Source: Myxococcaceae bacterium
GTDB taxonomy: Bacteria; Myxococcota; Myxococcia; Myxococcales; Myxococcaceae
Assembly (NCBI GenBank): GCA_017881265.1
Contig: JADGRA010000053.1
Location: 1 to 36,165 of the forward strand
Reading direction: 5' to 3'
Length of the DNA stretch: 36,165 nt
The notes below the pieces were generated by a model. It worked only from the letters and a program-made list of their open reading frames with translations. It did not search any database and had not been told where the DNA came from. Numbering within the stretch: position 1 is the stretch's first letter; each line of letters starts with the position of its first letter. Positions 17,939-26,411 of the stretch are shown here, piece after piece. The position numbers and the translations under genes were made by a program.

Positions 17939-19554
17939 TGCTTTGTGTTCCTCGGGGACAGCGACGTCAGGGGAATGGGGAGAAGGACGGTGAAGGTGGA
18001 GCCCTTGTCGGCTTCCGTCTTCACCTCGAAGGTGCCGCCGTGGTCCTTCACAATCCGGTAGGCGATGGCGAGCCCCAGGCCGGTGCCGTGGCCAGGCGGC
18101 TTGGTGGTGAAGGACGGCTCGAAAATGTGGGGCAGCACGTCCGGGGCGATGCCCGTGCCGCTGTCGGTGACGCTGAAGTAGACGGCCGTGTCGCGCCGCC
18201 CGGTGGAGACACCCAGCGTCCCCGGCTTACCGGCGAGGGCGTGCAGGCCATTCTGAAGCAGGTTGAGCACCACCTGGCCCAGCTGCGCCGGGTCGCCAAA
18301 GACGGCCGGCAGGTCCGCTTCAATGTGCGTCTCCAGCTTGGCAGACGGGGCCTGCTTCAGCTGGCCGCGGAAGAGGAAGCAGGCGTCGTCCACGCAGGCG
18401 GACAAGTCAAAGGTGCGCCTTTCCTCCGCGCGGCTGCGCCGGCTGAACTGGAGGAGGCTTTCCACAATTCGCTTGCAGCGAAGCGCCGACTCCTCAATCA
18501 GCTGCAGGGCTTCCTGGTCGCCGTTGGTGCGGCCGGCGTCGCGCTTCATCAGCTGCGTGAAGGCCAGGATGCCGCCCAGCGGGTTGTTGATTTCGTGGGC
18601 CACTCCGCCCGCAAGTTGGCCCACCGCAGCCATCTTCTCGCTCTCCACCAGCCGGCGCGTCATCTCGCGCTCCTCGGTGACGTCGCGGTAGGCGCAGACG
18701 GCCTGGCCGGCCTCGGCCATGGGGTAGACGTTGAGGACGTAGGTGCGGCCCTTGTGCTCAATCTCCGCCCGCCCCTCCTCCCCGCTGCCCAACGCCTTCT
18801 CCAGCGGGCAGCCCGGGCAGGGGTGACTGCGTCCGAAGAGGAACTGGTGGCAGCTGGGCGCCTGGCTAACGTCCTGGATGCGGTGGCCGGCCACCCGCGC
18901 GTAGGCCAGGTTGGCGCGGCGGACGCCGTAGTCCGCCCCGCGCACGACGGCCAGCGGCAAGTCCAGAGAGTCGAAGGAGAGCTCCCACTCGCGCTTGGCC
19001 ACCATGAGCAGGCGGGTGCGCTGCTCCACCCGCTCCTCCAAGTCGGCGTTGAGGAGCCGAAGCTCCTCATTCTGCTTGCGGGTAATCTCCGAGAGACGTT
19101 CGTTCTCCGCGACCACTGCAAATTGCTCGAAAGCGCTCTGAACCGTCAGCAGCAGCTGCGAGTCGTTCCAGGGCTTGGCGATGAAGCGGAAAATCTCGGA
19201 GCGGTTGATGGCCTCCTCAATGGCCCGCTGGTCCGCATGGCCGGTGAGGAGAATTCTCTGCGCCCGGGGGATGCGCTCCTTCACCCGGGCGAGAAACTCC
19301 GCCCCATTCATTCCCGGCAAGCGGAAGTCGGACAGGACGACTTCGGGCGTGAAGCTGGCCAGTTCCTCCAGCCCCTGCTCCGCGTCCAGCGCGGTGCGAA
19401 TCTCCCAGTCCCCATGCCGCAGCACCCGCTTCAGCGAGCGGAGGATGTTCTCCTCGTCGTCGACGACGAGCAGGCGTCCGGGAGATGGGGCCGAGTGCAA
19501 AGCGGGTTGCATGGGGGTCTGGACTGCACCCTCGTCGTGCAACGGCTCGGCCAT
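17935..19554 (-). CDS. Histidine kinase with N-terminal receiver and cysteine-bearing PAS domain
   Basis: Cytosolic kinase, no membrane segments. Order: receiver (about 25-145, acid pocket VVDDEE, phospho-acceptor D76, K128), coiled coil (150-190), PAS-like domain (about 190-295), then dimerisation helix with H320 (GGVAHEINNPLGG) and an ATPase domain with NLLQNGLHAL, DSGTGIAPDVL and GTGLGLAI. The PAS part carries C235 and a CPGC motif at 246-249, found in PAS domains of some sensor kinases and a candidate metal or redox site. ATG 19554 has AGGAGG 9 bases upstream. It is the first gene of the operon with the NtrC-type activator. Its input receiver could be phosphorylated by another kinase, making a phosphorelay. 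Confidence 0.94.
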   Translation of the reverse strand: MAEPLHDEGAVQTPMQPALHSAPSPGRLLVVDDEENILRSLKRVLRHGDWEIRTALDAEQGLEELASFTPEVVLSDFRLPGMNGAEFLARVKERIPRAQRILLTGHADQRAIEEAINRSEIFRFIAKPWNDSQLLLTVQSAFEQFAVVAENERLSEITRKQNEELRLLNADLEERVEQRTRLLMVAKREWELSFDSLDLPLAVVRGADYGVRRANLAYARVAGHRIQDVSQAPSCHQFLFGRSHPCPGCPLEKALGSGEEGRAEIEHKGRTYVLNVYPMAEAGQAVCAYRDVTEEREMTRRLVESEKMAAVGQLAGGVAHEINNPLGGILAFTQLMKRDAGRTNGDQEALQLIEESALRCKRIVESLLQFSRRSRAEERRTFDLSACVDDACFLFRGQLKQAPSAKLETHIEADLPAVFGDPAQLGQVVLNLLQNGLHALAGKPGTLGVSTGRRDTAVYFSVTDSGTGIAPDVLPHIFEPSFTTKPPGHGTGLGLAIAYRIVKDHGGTFEVKTEADKGSTFTVLLPIPLTSLSPRNTKQ

Positions 19555-19616
19555 GGCCCCGTGCCTCCTGAAGGCGTTGAAATTCCAGGGCTACGGACGT
19601 TTGGCCCCTGGGTCAG

Positions 19617-19645
19617 CCTATACCCATTGGCCTGTTTGAAGTCAC
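19617..19645 (-). promoter_or_regulatory. Sigma70-like promoter for the kinase and activator operon
   Basis: On the minus strand GTGACT (19640-19645) and TATAGG (19617-19622) are separated by 17 bases, each matching 4 of 6 consensus positions. They lie about 60-90 bases before the kinase ATG, which has a strong AGGAGG site. This is a prediction by eye. Confidence 0.4.
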
Positions 19646-19709
19646 GGGCGACCCGGGGAGAGTCGCAACCGGTGTGGGGGGGAAGGTCACCCCAAGTGTT
19701 TGAAATGCT

Positions 19710-20648
19710 TCAGGAGGGACGCCGCTCGTGTGTCCCTGGACCCGCTGGGTCGGTCAGACAGACCCGGTTTCTGCCGTCCCGCTTGGCCCGGTAGAGCGCC
19801 TCATCCGCGGTGCGGACCAACTCGTCGGTGGTGTGGACGTGGGCGGCCGGGTAGCTGCTGACGCCCAGGGACGTCGTCACCGAGACGGAGTCCGCGGGCC
19901 CCAGGCGAAGCGCGCTGACGTCGCGGCGGATGCGCTCGGCCACGGTGAGGGCGCCGGCCAGGTGGGTTTGCGGCAGCACCACGGCAAATTCCTCCCCGCC
20001 CCAGCGCGCGACGGTGTCCGTGTCGCGGATGCAGGCCTGGAAGCAGCCGGCCACCTTGCGCAGCACCTGGTCGCCCACCACGTGCCCCGCCGTGTCGTTG
20101 ACGGCCTTGAAGTGGTCGATGTCCGCCAAAATAAGCGCCATCGGGTTGTCGTACCGCTGGGCGCGGCGGAATTCCTCGGCCAGGCGAATCTGGAAGTGGC
20201 GGCGGTTGTGGATTTGCGTCAGCCCGTCCGTCAGCGCCAGGCGTTCCAGGCGCTCGCCCTGCACCAGTAGGGCGTCGGTGCGCTGCTTCAGGGCACCCCG
20301 GCGGGCCAGCCGGGCCAGCAACTCCACATGGTCCACCGGCGGGGTGAGGACGTCGTCGGCGCCCAATTCATAGGCGGCCACCCGTGACTCGGGCGCCTGC
20401 GTCAGCACCACTACCGGCAAGTCCACCCTCGCCTCGAAGAGGCGCAGGCGCCCCAGCACGCTGAAGGCGTCCTCGGCGCCCAGCGGGTCCTCCAGCAGCA
20501 GGGCATCCGGGGGCTCGGCATCCAGCCGGCGCATGACGGACGCGCCGTCGTCGAAGAGGGTGCACACCCAACCGCCCTGCTCGAGCGCGGGAACCAAAGT
20601 CCCCCGGGTGGTGGCCCGGGTGCTGGCAACCCAGAGCTGCATCTCCAA
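19710..20648 (-). CDS. GGEEF diguanylate cyclase with degenerate receiver domain
   Basis: Predicted soluble enzyme making cyclic di-GMP from two GTP. The C-terminal domain (about 135-300) has the intact signature WGGEEF at 216-221, metal ligands in LADIDHFKAVND, and the product-inhibition site RxxD at R208-D211, five residues before the signature as in PleD. So it should be active and feedback-inhibited. The N-terminal half has receiver folds but lacks the acid pocket, has E53 (LLLED) where the phospho-acceptor Asp belongs, and LTPP where LTKP is expected. Normal phosphorylation is therefore unlikely. The start drawn is TTG 20648, with GAGGGG 5 bases upstream; ATG 20642 is the alternative. 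Confidence 0.92.
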   Translation of the reverse strand: MEMQLWVASTRATTRGTLVPALEQGGWVCTLFDDGASVMRRLDAEPPDALLLEDPLGAEDAFSVLGRLRLFEARVDLPVVVLTQAPESRVAAYELGADDVLTPPVDHVELLARLARRGALKQRTDALLVQGERLERLALTDGLTQIHNRRHFQIRLAEEFRRAQRYDNPMALILADIDHFKAVNDTAGHVVGDQVLRKVAGCFQACIRDTDTVARWGGEEFAVVLPQTHLAGALTVAERIRRDVSALRLGPADSVSVTTSLGVSSYPAAHVHTTDELVRTADEALYRAKRDGRNRVCLTDPAGPGTHERRPS

Positions 20649-20759
20649 TGTGTCCCCTCAGGAAGCTGCAAATGCTAGCACGCCCCTTCCGGGCCGCCCC
20701 TTCCGGACTTCGTTTGGGTTGCTGGCCGTCCACCTCTCGGGCTACGACTGCCGCCCGCC

Positions 20760-22814
20760 GTGCCCGGCACGACACCACAGAGCGGCGGTCCGGGCCCGGC
20801 CCCTGAGGCCCCTGAAGCACCGGGCCTCGTCCGGCGGCTGCGCCACCTCCTCATGGGGCGGCCGCGCAGCGTCGAGGACCCGAGCGTCTTCCACAAGGTT
20901 TCCCTCGTCACCCTGTTGGCCTGGGTGGGCCTGGGGGCGGACGGACTGTCCTCCTCCTCCTACGGCCCGGAGGAGATGTTTCGCGCCCTGGGGACGCACA
21001 CGTCCCTGGCGCTGGGACTAGCCCTGGCCACGGCCATCACCGTCCTCGTGATTGCCCTCTCGTACAGTAAAATCATTGAACACTTCCCCTTCGGCGGCGG
21101 CGGCTACATTGTCGCCACCCGGCTTCTGGGGCCGAGCGCGGGCGTCGTGTCGGGCAGCGCGCTGGTGGTGGACTACGTCCTCACCATCACCACCTCCATC
21201 GCCGCGGGCACCGAGGCCGTGTTCAGCCTCATGCCGCCGGGCTGGGGCGGGGCGAAGCTGGTGGTGGAGCTGGTGGTCATCGGCGTCCTCGTCCTCCTGA
21301 ACCTGCGCGGCGTCCGGGAGTCCGTCACCATCCTGACGCCCATCTTCCTCGTCTTCCTGCTCACCCACGCGGTGCTGATTGTTGGCGCCCTCGGCGCGAG
21401 CGTCGGGACGACCGGGGCAGTGGTGCATGAAGTCCGCACGGGCTTCCAACACGACTTGGGCACCCTCGGCATGGCGGGCCTGTTAGCCCTCTTCCTGCGC
21501 GCCTACTCCATGGGCGCGGGCACCTACACCGGGATTGAAGCCGTCTCCAACGGCCTGGCCATCATGCGCGAGCCGAAGGTGGCCACGGCCAAGCGGACCA
21601 TGGCCCTGATGGCCGTCTCGCTGGCCGTCACCGCGGGCGGAATCACGGTGGCCTACCTCCTCCTGCACGTGGCGCCGGAGGAAGGCCGCACCATGAACGC
21701 CGTCCTGACCGAACGCTTCGCCGGCAACTACGTCGTGGCGGGGCTGGCCGTGGGCAAGGGCTTTCTCTGGCTGACGCTGGCCTCCGAGGCCCTCCTCCTC
21801 TTCGTCGCCGCCCAGGCGGGCTTCATCGACGGGCCGCGCGTCATGGCCAATATGAGTATCGACAGCTGGCTCCCGCACCGCTTCGCCCAGCTGTCCGACC
21901 GCCTCACCATGCAGAACGGCGTCGTGCTGATGGGGCTGGCCTCGGTGGGGGCCCTCGTCTACACGAGCGGCAACATCTCGACGTTGGTGACGCTGTACGC
22001 CATCAACGTCTTCCTCACGTTTTCTCTCAGCCAGGCGGCCATGTGCCGCTTCTGGCTGCGCCGCCGGGCCCGCAAGGACAAGACGTGGGCCCGCGGCATC
22101 GCGGTGCACGTGGTGGGCCTCGTGCTGTGCGCGGGCATCCTCCTCGTCAACCTCTATGAAAAATTTCTCAGCGGCGCCTGGGTGACGGTGCTGGTGACGG
22201 GGGGCCTCGTGTCGCTGTGCTTCACCATCCGCAGCCACTACCGCACGGTGCAGAAAAGCCTCTCCCGGCTGGATGAGATTCTCCCGTCGCTGCCCGAGAA
22301 ACCAGACGCGCTGCCCAAGCCGCTCGACCCGCGCAACCCCACCGCGGTACTGCTGGTGGGCAGCTACGCGGGCCTCGGCGTGCACTGTCTCCTCACCGTG
22401 CAGCGCCTCTTCCCCAACTACTACAAGAATTTCATCTTCATCTCCGTCGGCGTCATCGACTCGGCCAGCTTCAAGGACAGCGACGAAGTCCGCGAGGTGA
22501 AGGAGCGCACCGTGCAGAGTCTGCAGCGCTACGTGACGCTGGCCCGCGGTCTCGGGCTGGCGGCGGACTTCCGCTTCGCCCTGGGGACGGAAGCCGTGGA
22601 CGTGGCCACCCGCGTCTGCCGCGAGGTGGGGAAGGAGTTTCCGCGCACCATGTTCTTCGCCGGGAAGCTCATTTTTCAAAAAGAGCAGTGGTACCAGCGG
22701 ATTCTCCACAACGAGACGGCCTACCAGCTGCAGCGCACGCTGCAGTTCAGTGGTCTCAACGCCATGGTGCTGCCGGTGCGGATGCTGGAGGAGTCCCAGG
22801 CCGCGGCGGCCTGA
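20760..22814 (+). CDS. APC-family permease, KimA-like (possible potassium importer)
   Basis: A 684-residue inner-membrane transporter with about 12 membrane segments between residues 45 and 490 and a soluble C-terminal domain (about 530-680). The N-terminal YGPEEMF, the FGGGGYIVATRLLGP stretch, the SMGAGTYTGIEAVSNG loop, and the USP-like cytosolic tail resemble the Bacillus KimA (YdaO) potassium importers. General amino-acid permeases remain possible. The start is GTG 20760 with no strong ribosome site; the first 40 residues are Pro/Ala-rich. It is divergent from the diguanylate cyclase with a 111-base gap. Regulation by cyclic di-AMP, known for KimA in Firmicutes, is not shown here. Confidence 0.86.
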   Translation: MPGTTPQSGGPGPAPEAPEAPGLVRRLRHLLMGRPRSVEDPSVFHKVSLVTLLAWVGLGADGLSSSSYGPEEMFRALGTHTSLALGLALATAITVLVIALSYSKIIEHFPFGGGGYIVATRLLGPSAGVVSGSALVVDYVLTITTSIAAGTEAVFSLMPPGWGGAKLVVELVVIGVLVLLNLRGVRESVTILTPIFLVFLLTHAVLIVGALGASVGTTGAVVHEVRTGFQHDLGTLGMAGLLALFLRAYSMGAGTYTGIEAVSNGLAIMREPKVATAKRTMALMAVSLAVTAGGITVAYLLLHVAPEEGRTMNAVLTERFAGNYVVAGLAVGKGFLWLTLASEALLLFVAAQAGFIDGPRVMANMSIDSWLPHRFAQLSDRLTMQNGVVLMGLASVGALVYTSGNISTLVTLYAINVFLTFSLSQAAMCRFWLRRRARKDKTWARGIAVHVVGLVLCAGILLVNLYEKFLSGAWVTVLVTGGLVSLCFTIRSHYRTVQKSLSRLDEILPSLPEKPDALPKPLDPRNPTAVLLVGSYAGLGVHCLLTVQRLFPNYYKNFIFISVGVIDSASFKDSDEVREVKERTVQSLQRYVTLARGLGLAADFRFALGTEAVDVATRVCREVGKEFPRTMFFAGKLIFQKEQWYQRILHNETAYQLQRTLQFSGLNAMVLPVRMLEESQAAAA

Positions 22815-22851
22815 CGGCCGCGCGCCGCCCCAGGGGCCGCACGGCGGGGTC

Positions 22852-22871
22852 GTCTCCCCCGGAAGGGAGAC
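22852..22871. terminator. Hairpin terminator between convergent permease and fadJ genes
   Basis: GTCTCCC (22852-22858) and GGGAGAC (22865-22871) form a perfect 7-base stem with a 6-base loop, 38 bases past the permease stop and 10 bases past the fadJ stop on the other strand. The position suits bidirectional termination. The following TTGT is a poor U-tract. Confidence 0.55.
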
Positions 22872-22880
22872 TTGTGCCGG

Positions 22881-25067
22881 CTACGGGTAGAAGCGGCCCG
22901 CGCTGGCGGCCTTGTCACGCAAGAGCGCGGCAGGTTCAAAGCGCGCCCCCAGCTTGGAGGCCAGGGACTCCAGGCGCCCGGCCAGGGCCGCCGCACCGAA
23001 GGTGTCCGCAAAGCGGAAGGGGCCGCCGCGGAAGGGAGGGAAGCCAAGGCCAAACACCGCGCCGACGTCGGCGTCCCGGGGGCTCCGCACAATGCCCTCC
23101 TCCAGGCAGCGGATGGCCTCATTCACCATGGGGAAGACGCAGCGTTCGACGACTTCCTCGGGCGTCACCACCCGGCGCTTGGTGGACGGCGGCAGCACCG
23201 CGTAGACGGACTCGTCCACCACTTTTTTCTTCCCGTCGTAGGTGTAGAAGCCCTTCTTGGCCTTCCTGCCCAGCCGTCCGTCCCGCACCAGGGCGCCCAT
23301 GGCCTCGGGCGCGTGCATGCGTTCGCCGAAGGCGGCGTGCAGCACGTGGGACACCTTCTCGCCCACGTCGATGCCGACTTCGTCCAGCAACTGGTAGGGG
23401 CCGACGGGGAAGCCGAAGTCGAGGAGCGCCTCGTCCACCGCGCGTACTTCTGCCCCATCCAGCAGCAGGTGCGCGGCTTCATTGAGGTACGGGGCCAGCA
23501 CCCGCGAGGTGTAGAAGCCCGGGCCGTCCCGTACCACAATGACGGTTTTCCCCTGCTGCTTGCCCAGGGCAACGCACGTCGCCGTCACCCAGGGCGCCGT
23601 CCCGGCGTGGGTGATGACTTCCAGCAGCGGCATCTTCTCCACCGGGCTGAAGTAGTGCATCCCGATGACCTGAGCCGGTCGGCGCGAGCCTTCCGCGAGG
23701 CGCGTAATCGGGATGGAGGAGGTGTTGGAGGCAAAAATACATGTCTCCGGCGTGACGGCCTCCACCTCGTCCCGAAGCTTTTGCTTCAGCGCGACGTCCT
23801 CGAAAACGGCCTCCACCACGACGTCCGCCCTGGCAAAGCCCGCCCAGTCCGTGCCGGCGGTCACCTGGGCCAAACGGGTTTCCAATTCGCGGGGGGTGAG
23901 GCGCCGCTTGTCGACTTGCGCCTGCAGCTGCCCTCGCACGTGGGCCAGCGCCCGGCCGGCGGAGGCGTCGTCTCGTTCCTTCACCCGCACGGGCAGCCGG
24001 GCCGTCACCGCACTGACGTAGGCAATGCCGCCGCCCATCAGGCCGCCGCCCAGCACCGCCACCTTGGTGACGGGCCGCGGCTTCACGCTGTCGTCAGCGA
24101 CGCCCCGGTCTTTCTTCAATTCTGTTGTCGCAAAGAAGAGTTCCCGCAGCCGGTGGCTGACGTCCGTCGTCAGTAATTCCCCGAAGGCCGCGGCTTCGGC
24201 CGCCAGCCCCGCCTCCATCCCCCTCTCCGTCCCCGTGCGCACGGCGTCCAGCGCGCGCTCCGGCGCCGGGTAGTGCCCGCGCGTCTTGGCCCGCAGCCGC
24301 TTGCGTGCCTGGTCGAAGAGAAACACCCGGCCTAAGGGGTTGTCCTCCAGCGCCAGCTCCGTCCAGGCCTCCTTGCTGCCCAGCGCCCCCAGCAGCGAGA
24401 AGAGTCCGCCGCCCGTGCCCCCCAAACTCCGCCGCGTCACCTGGAGGCTGCCGTCCGCCAGCGCCTTGGCCCGCGCCATGGCCACTTCCAGAAGGAGCGG
24501 CTTGGGCACCACTTCATCGACCAGGCCCAGCTTCCTCGCCTTGCTGGGCCGGACGGACTTGCCCGTCAGGATGAGGTCCAGCGCCTGGGCAATGCCGATG
24601 AGGCGGGGAAGGCGCTGCGTGCCCCCGGCGCCGGGCAACAGCCCCAGCTGCACCTCCGGAAGCCCCAGCTGGGTCTTCGGCGAGTCGCTGCAGATGCGGT
24701 AGCTGCAGGCCAGCACCCATTCCAGCCCCCCGCCGAGGCAGGCGCCGTGAATGGCCGCCACCACCGGCTTCGGGTACTTGGAAAGCCTGTCAAAGCCCGC
24801 CTGCCCCTCCCGGGAGGCCCGCTCGCCGTCCTCGCGCGTCTTCAGGCTGCCCAGCCAGCGGACATCCGCCCCGGCGACGAAGCCGTCCGGCTTCCCGGAA
24901 ATGAAGACCACCCCCTGGACGCCTGTGTCGTCGAGGGCGCGCGACAGCGCCGCGTCGAAGAGGGCCCCGGTGGCCGGGGACAGGGTGTTGACCGGTTCTC
25001 CGGGCAAGTCGAGGGTGAGGACGGCCACGCCGCCCCGGACGTCATAGGCGAGGGCAGCGTCCGCCAT
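22881..25067 (-). CDS. fadJ: Fatty acid oxidation complex alpha subunit (enoyl-CoA hydratase and 3-hydroxyacyl-CoA dehydrogenase)
   Basis: Bifunctional beta-oxidation enzyme that hydrates enoyl-CoA and oxidises 3-hydroxyacyl-CoA with NAD. The N-terminal crotonase domain (about 1-200) has FVAGADVRWL and HGACLGGGLEWVLAC. The NAD-binding fold begins near residue 333 (VLGGGLMGGGIAY), and the C-terminal part includes GFPVGPYQLLDEVGIDVGEK, close to E. coli FadJ. The 728 residues compare with 714 in E. coli. The fadI stop and this ATG are one base apart (TGACATG), with GGAGAGG 7 bases upstream inside fadI, so translation is coupled. In the cell it should form a complex with the thiolase. Confidence 0.94.
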   Translation of the reverse strand: MADAALAYDVRGGVAVLTLDLPGEPVNTLSPATGALFDAALSRALDDTGVQGVVFISGKPDGFVAGADVRWLGSLKTREDGERASREGQAGFDRLSKYPKPVVAAIHGACLGGGLEWVLACSYRICSDSPKTQLGLPEVQLGLLPGAGGTQRLPRLIGIAQALDLILTGKSVRPSKARKLGLVDEVVPKPLLLEVAMARAKALADGSLQVTRRSLGGTGGGLFSLLGALGSKEAWTELALEDNPLGRVFLFDQARKRLRAKTRGHYPAPERALDAVRTGTERGMEAGLAAEAAAFGELLTTDVSHRLRELFFATTELKKDRGVADDSVKPRPVTKVAVLGGGLMGGGIAYVSAVTARLPVRVKERDDASAGRALAHVRGQLQAQVDKRRLTPRELETRLAQVTAGTDWAGFARADVVVEAVFEDVALKQKLRDEVEAVTPETCIFASNTSSIPITRLAEGSRRPAQVIGMHYFSPVEKMPLLEVITHAGTAPWVTATCVALGKQQGKTVIVVRDGPGFYTSRVLAPYLNEAAHLLLDGAEVRAVDEALLDFGFPVGPYQLLDEVGIDVGEKVSHVLHAAFGERMHAPEAMGALVRDGRLGRKAKKGFYTYDGKKKVVDESVYAVLPPSTKRRVVTPEEVVERCVFPMVNEAIRCLEEGIVRSPRDADVGAVFGLGFPPFRGGPFRFADTFGAAALAGRLESLASKLGARFEPAALLRDKAASAGRFYP

Positions 25068-25068
25068 G

Positions 25069-26370
25069 TCAGGCCCTCTCCACGATGAGGGCCGCCCCGT
25101 TGCCGCCCTGAGCGCACACCGTGCACAGGGCGGTGTTGAGGTTTCTCCGCTTCAGCGCATGCAGGGCCTGCATGACGACGCGGGCGCCGGTGGCGGCGAA
25201 GGGGTGGCCCAGAGCGATGGAACCCCCGTCCACGTTGAGGCGGCTTCGGTCGACCTCGCCCAAAGGGCCCTTGCGCCCCAGCTTCTTCGCGAAAGCTTCT
25301 GAGGCGAAGGCCTGGAGGTTACTGGCCAGCTGCGCAGCGAAAGCCTCGTGCATTTCAAACAGGTCGATGTCGGAGAGCTTCATCCCGGCCCGGTCCAGCA
25401 CAAGCGGCGCCGCGTAGGCCGGCCCCTGCAGCAGCTGGTCGGCCGGGTCCGTCGCCGCGTAGGCGAAGGCGCGCACGTAGCCGAGGACTTCTAGACCTAG
25501 AGACTTGGCCCGCGCCTCACTCATCACGAGAAGGGCGGCGGCGCCGTCGGTGAGGGGGGAGGCGTTGCCGGCGGTGACGGTGCCGTACCTCTTGTCGAAG
25601 ACGGGCTTCAGCGCAGCAAGCGCCTCTGCGCTTGTGCCAGCGCGCACCAGGTCGTCCTTGTCCGCCACCTTCTCGTAGCGCGGCGGGACGAGGACGTGAA
25701 ACACCTGCGCGTCGAAGTGGCCGTTCTTCCACGCCTGGGCGGCGTTGCGGTGCGAGGCCAGCGCAATGGCGTCCTGTTCCGCGCGGGAGATGTGGTTCTC
25801 CTGCGCCATCTTCTCCGCGGACTGCCCCATGGTGAGGCCGGTGGAGTACTCCGCAATGGCCGGTGGCACCGGGACGAGGTCAGAAGGGTGCAGCCCCTCG
25901 AAGGCGCGCAGCTTGTCCGGAAGGGTTTTCCCCCGAGAGGCCTTCACCAGCGCCCGCGCCAGCGGACGGCTGGTAAACACCGGGGCGTCGGACATGCATT
26001 CCGTCCCCCCGGCGATGGCCGCTTCCGAAACGCCAAGGGCAATGGCCGAGGCGACGTCCGTCAGGGCTTGAAGGCTGGTGGCGCAGGCGCGCGCCACGGT
26101 GTGCGTCTCCAGCGTCCGGGGCAGGCCCGAGGCCAGCACCACCTCCCGGGCAATGCCGGGCGCGAGCAGCGTGGGAATGACTTGGCCAAACACCAGCTGG
26201 TCCAGAGTCTTCGGGTCGATGCCGGAACGTTCCACCAGTTCCTGGACGACGGCCCGGCCCAAGTCCAACGCGGTGAGGGAGGCAAACGTGCCGCCCGCCT
26301 TGACGAAGGGCGTGCGGAGGCCCTGCACAATGGCGGCACGCGTCTTTCCGGCAACTCCGAGGGAGGCCAT
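25069..26370 (-). CDS. fadI: 3-ketoacyl-CoA thiolase (FadI type)
   Basis: Completes each beta-oxidation turn by cleaving 3-ketoacyl-CoA to acetyl-CoA and a shortened acyl-CoA. The acyl-accepting Cys is C96 in ARACATSLQA. The catalytic His is in GHPFAATGAR and the second Cys in CTVCAQGGNGAA. LVPVPPAIAEYSTGL and FEMHEAFAAQ match FadI rather than FadA. The 433 residues match the E. coli size of 436. It is the first gene of a two-gene operon with fadJ, and starts 41 bases after the end of hemE on the same strand. No FadR-type operator was recognised. Confidence 0.95.
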   Translation of the reverse strand: MASLGVAGKTRAAIVQGLRTPFVKAGGTFASLTALDLGRAVVQELVERSGIDPKTLDQLVFGQVIPTLLAPGIAREVVLASGLPRTLETHTVARACATSLQALTDVASAIALGVSEAAIAGGTECMSDAPVFTSRPLARALVKASRGKTLPDKLRAFEGLHPSDLVPVPPAIAEYSTGLTMGQSAEKMAQENHISRAEQDAIALASHRNAAQAWKNGHFDAQVFHVLVPPRYEKVADKDDLVRAGTSAEALAALKPVFDKRYGTVTAGNASPLTDGAAALLVMSEARAKSLGLEVLGYVRAFAYAATDPADQLLQGPAYAAPLVLDRAGMKLSDIDLFEMHEAFAAQLASNLQAFASEAFAKKLGRKGPLGEVDRSRLNVDGGSIALGHPFAATGARVVMQALHALKRRNLNTALCTVCAQGGNGAALIVERA

Positions 26371-26411
26371 GGCGTCTGCCCCGGGCTTTCACCACGCGGG
26401 TGAATTGGAAG

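Noticed and set aside
17938-19794. A 618-codon open frame on the plus strand
   Set aside because: Antisense to the hybrid kinase gene, whose domains are all accounted for; the product has no recognisable motif.
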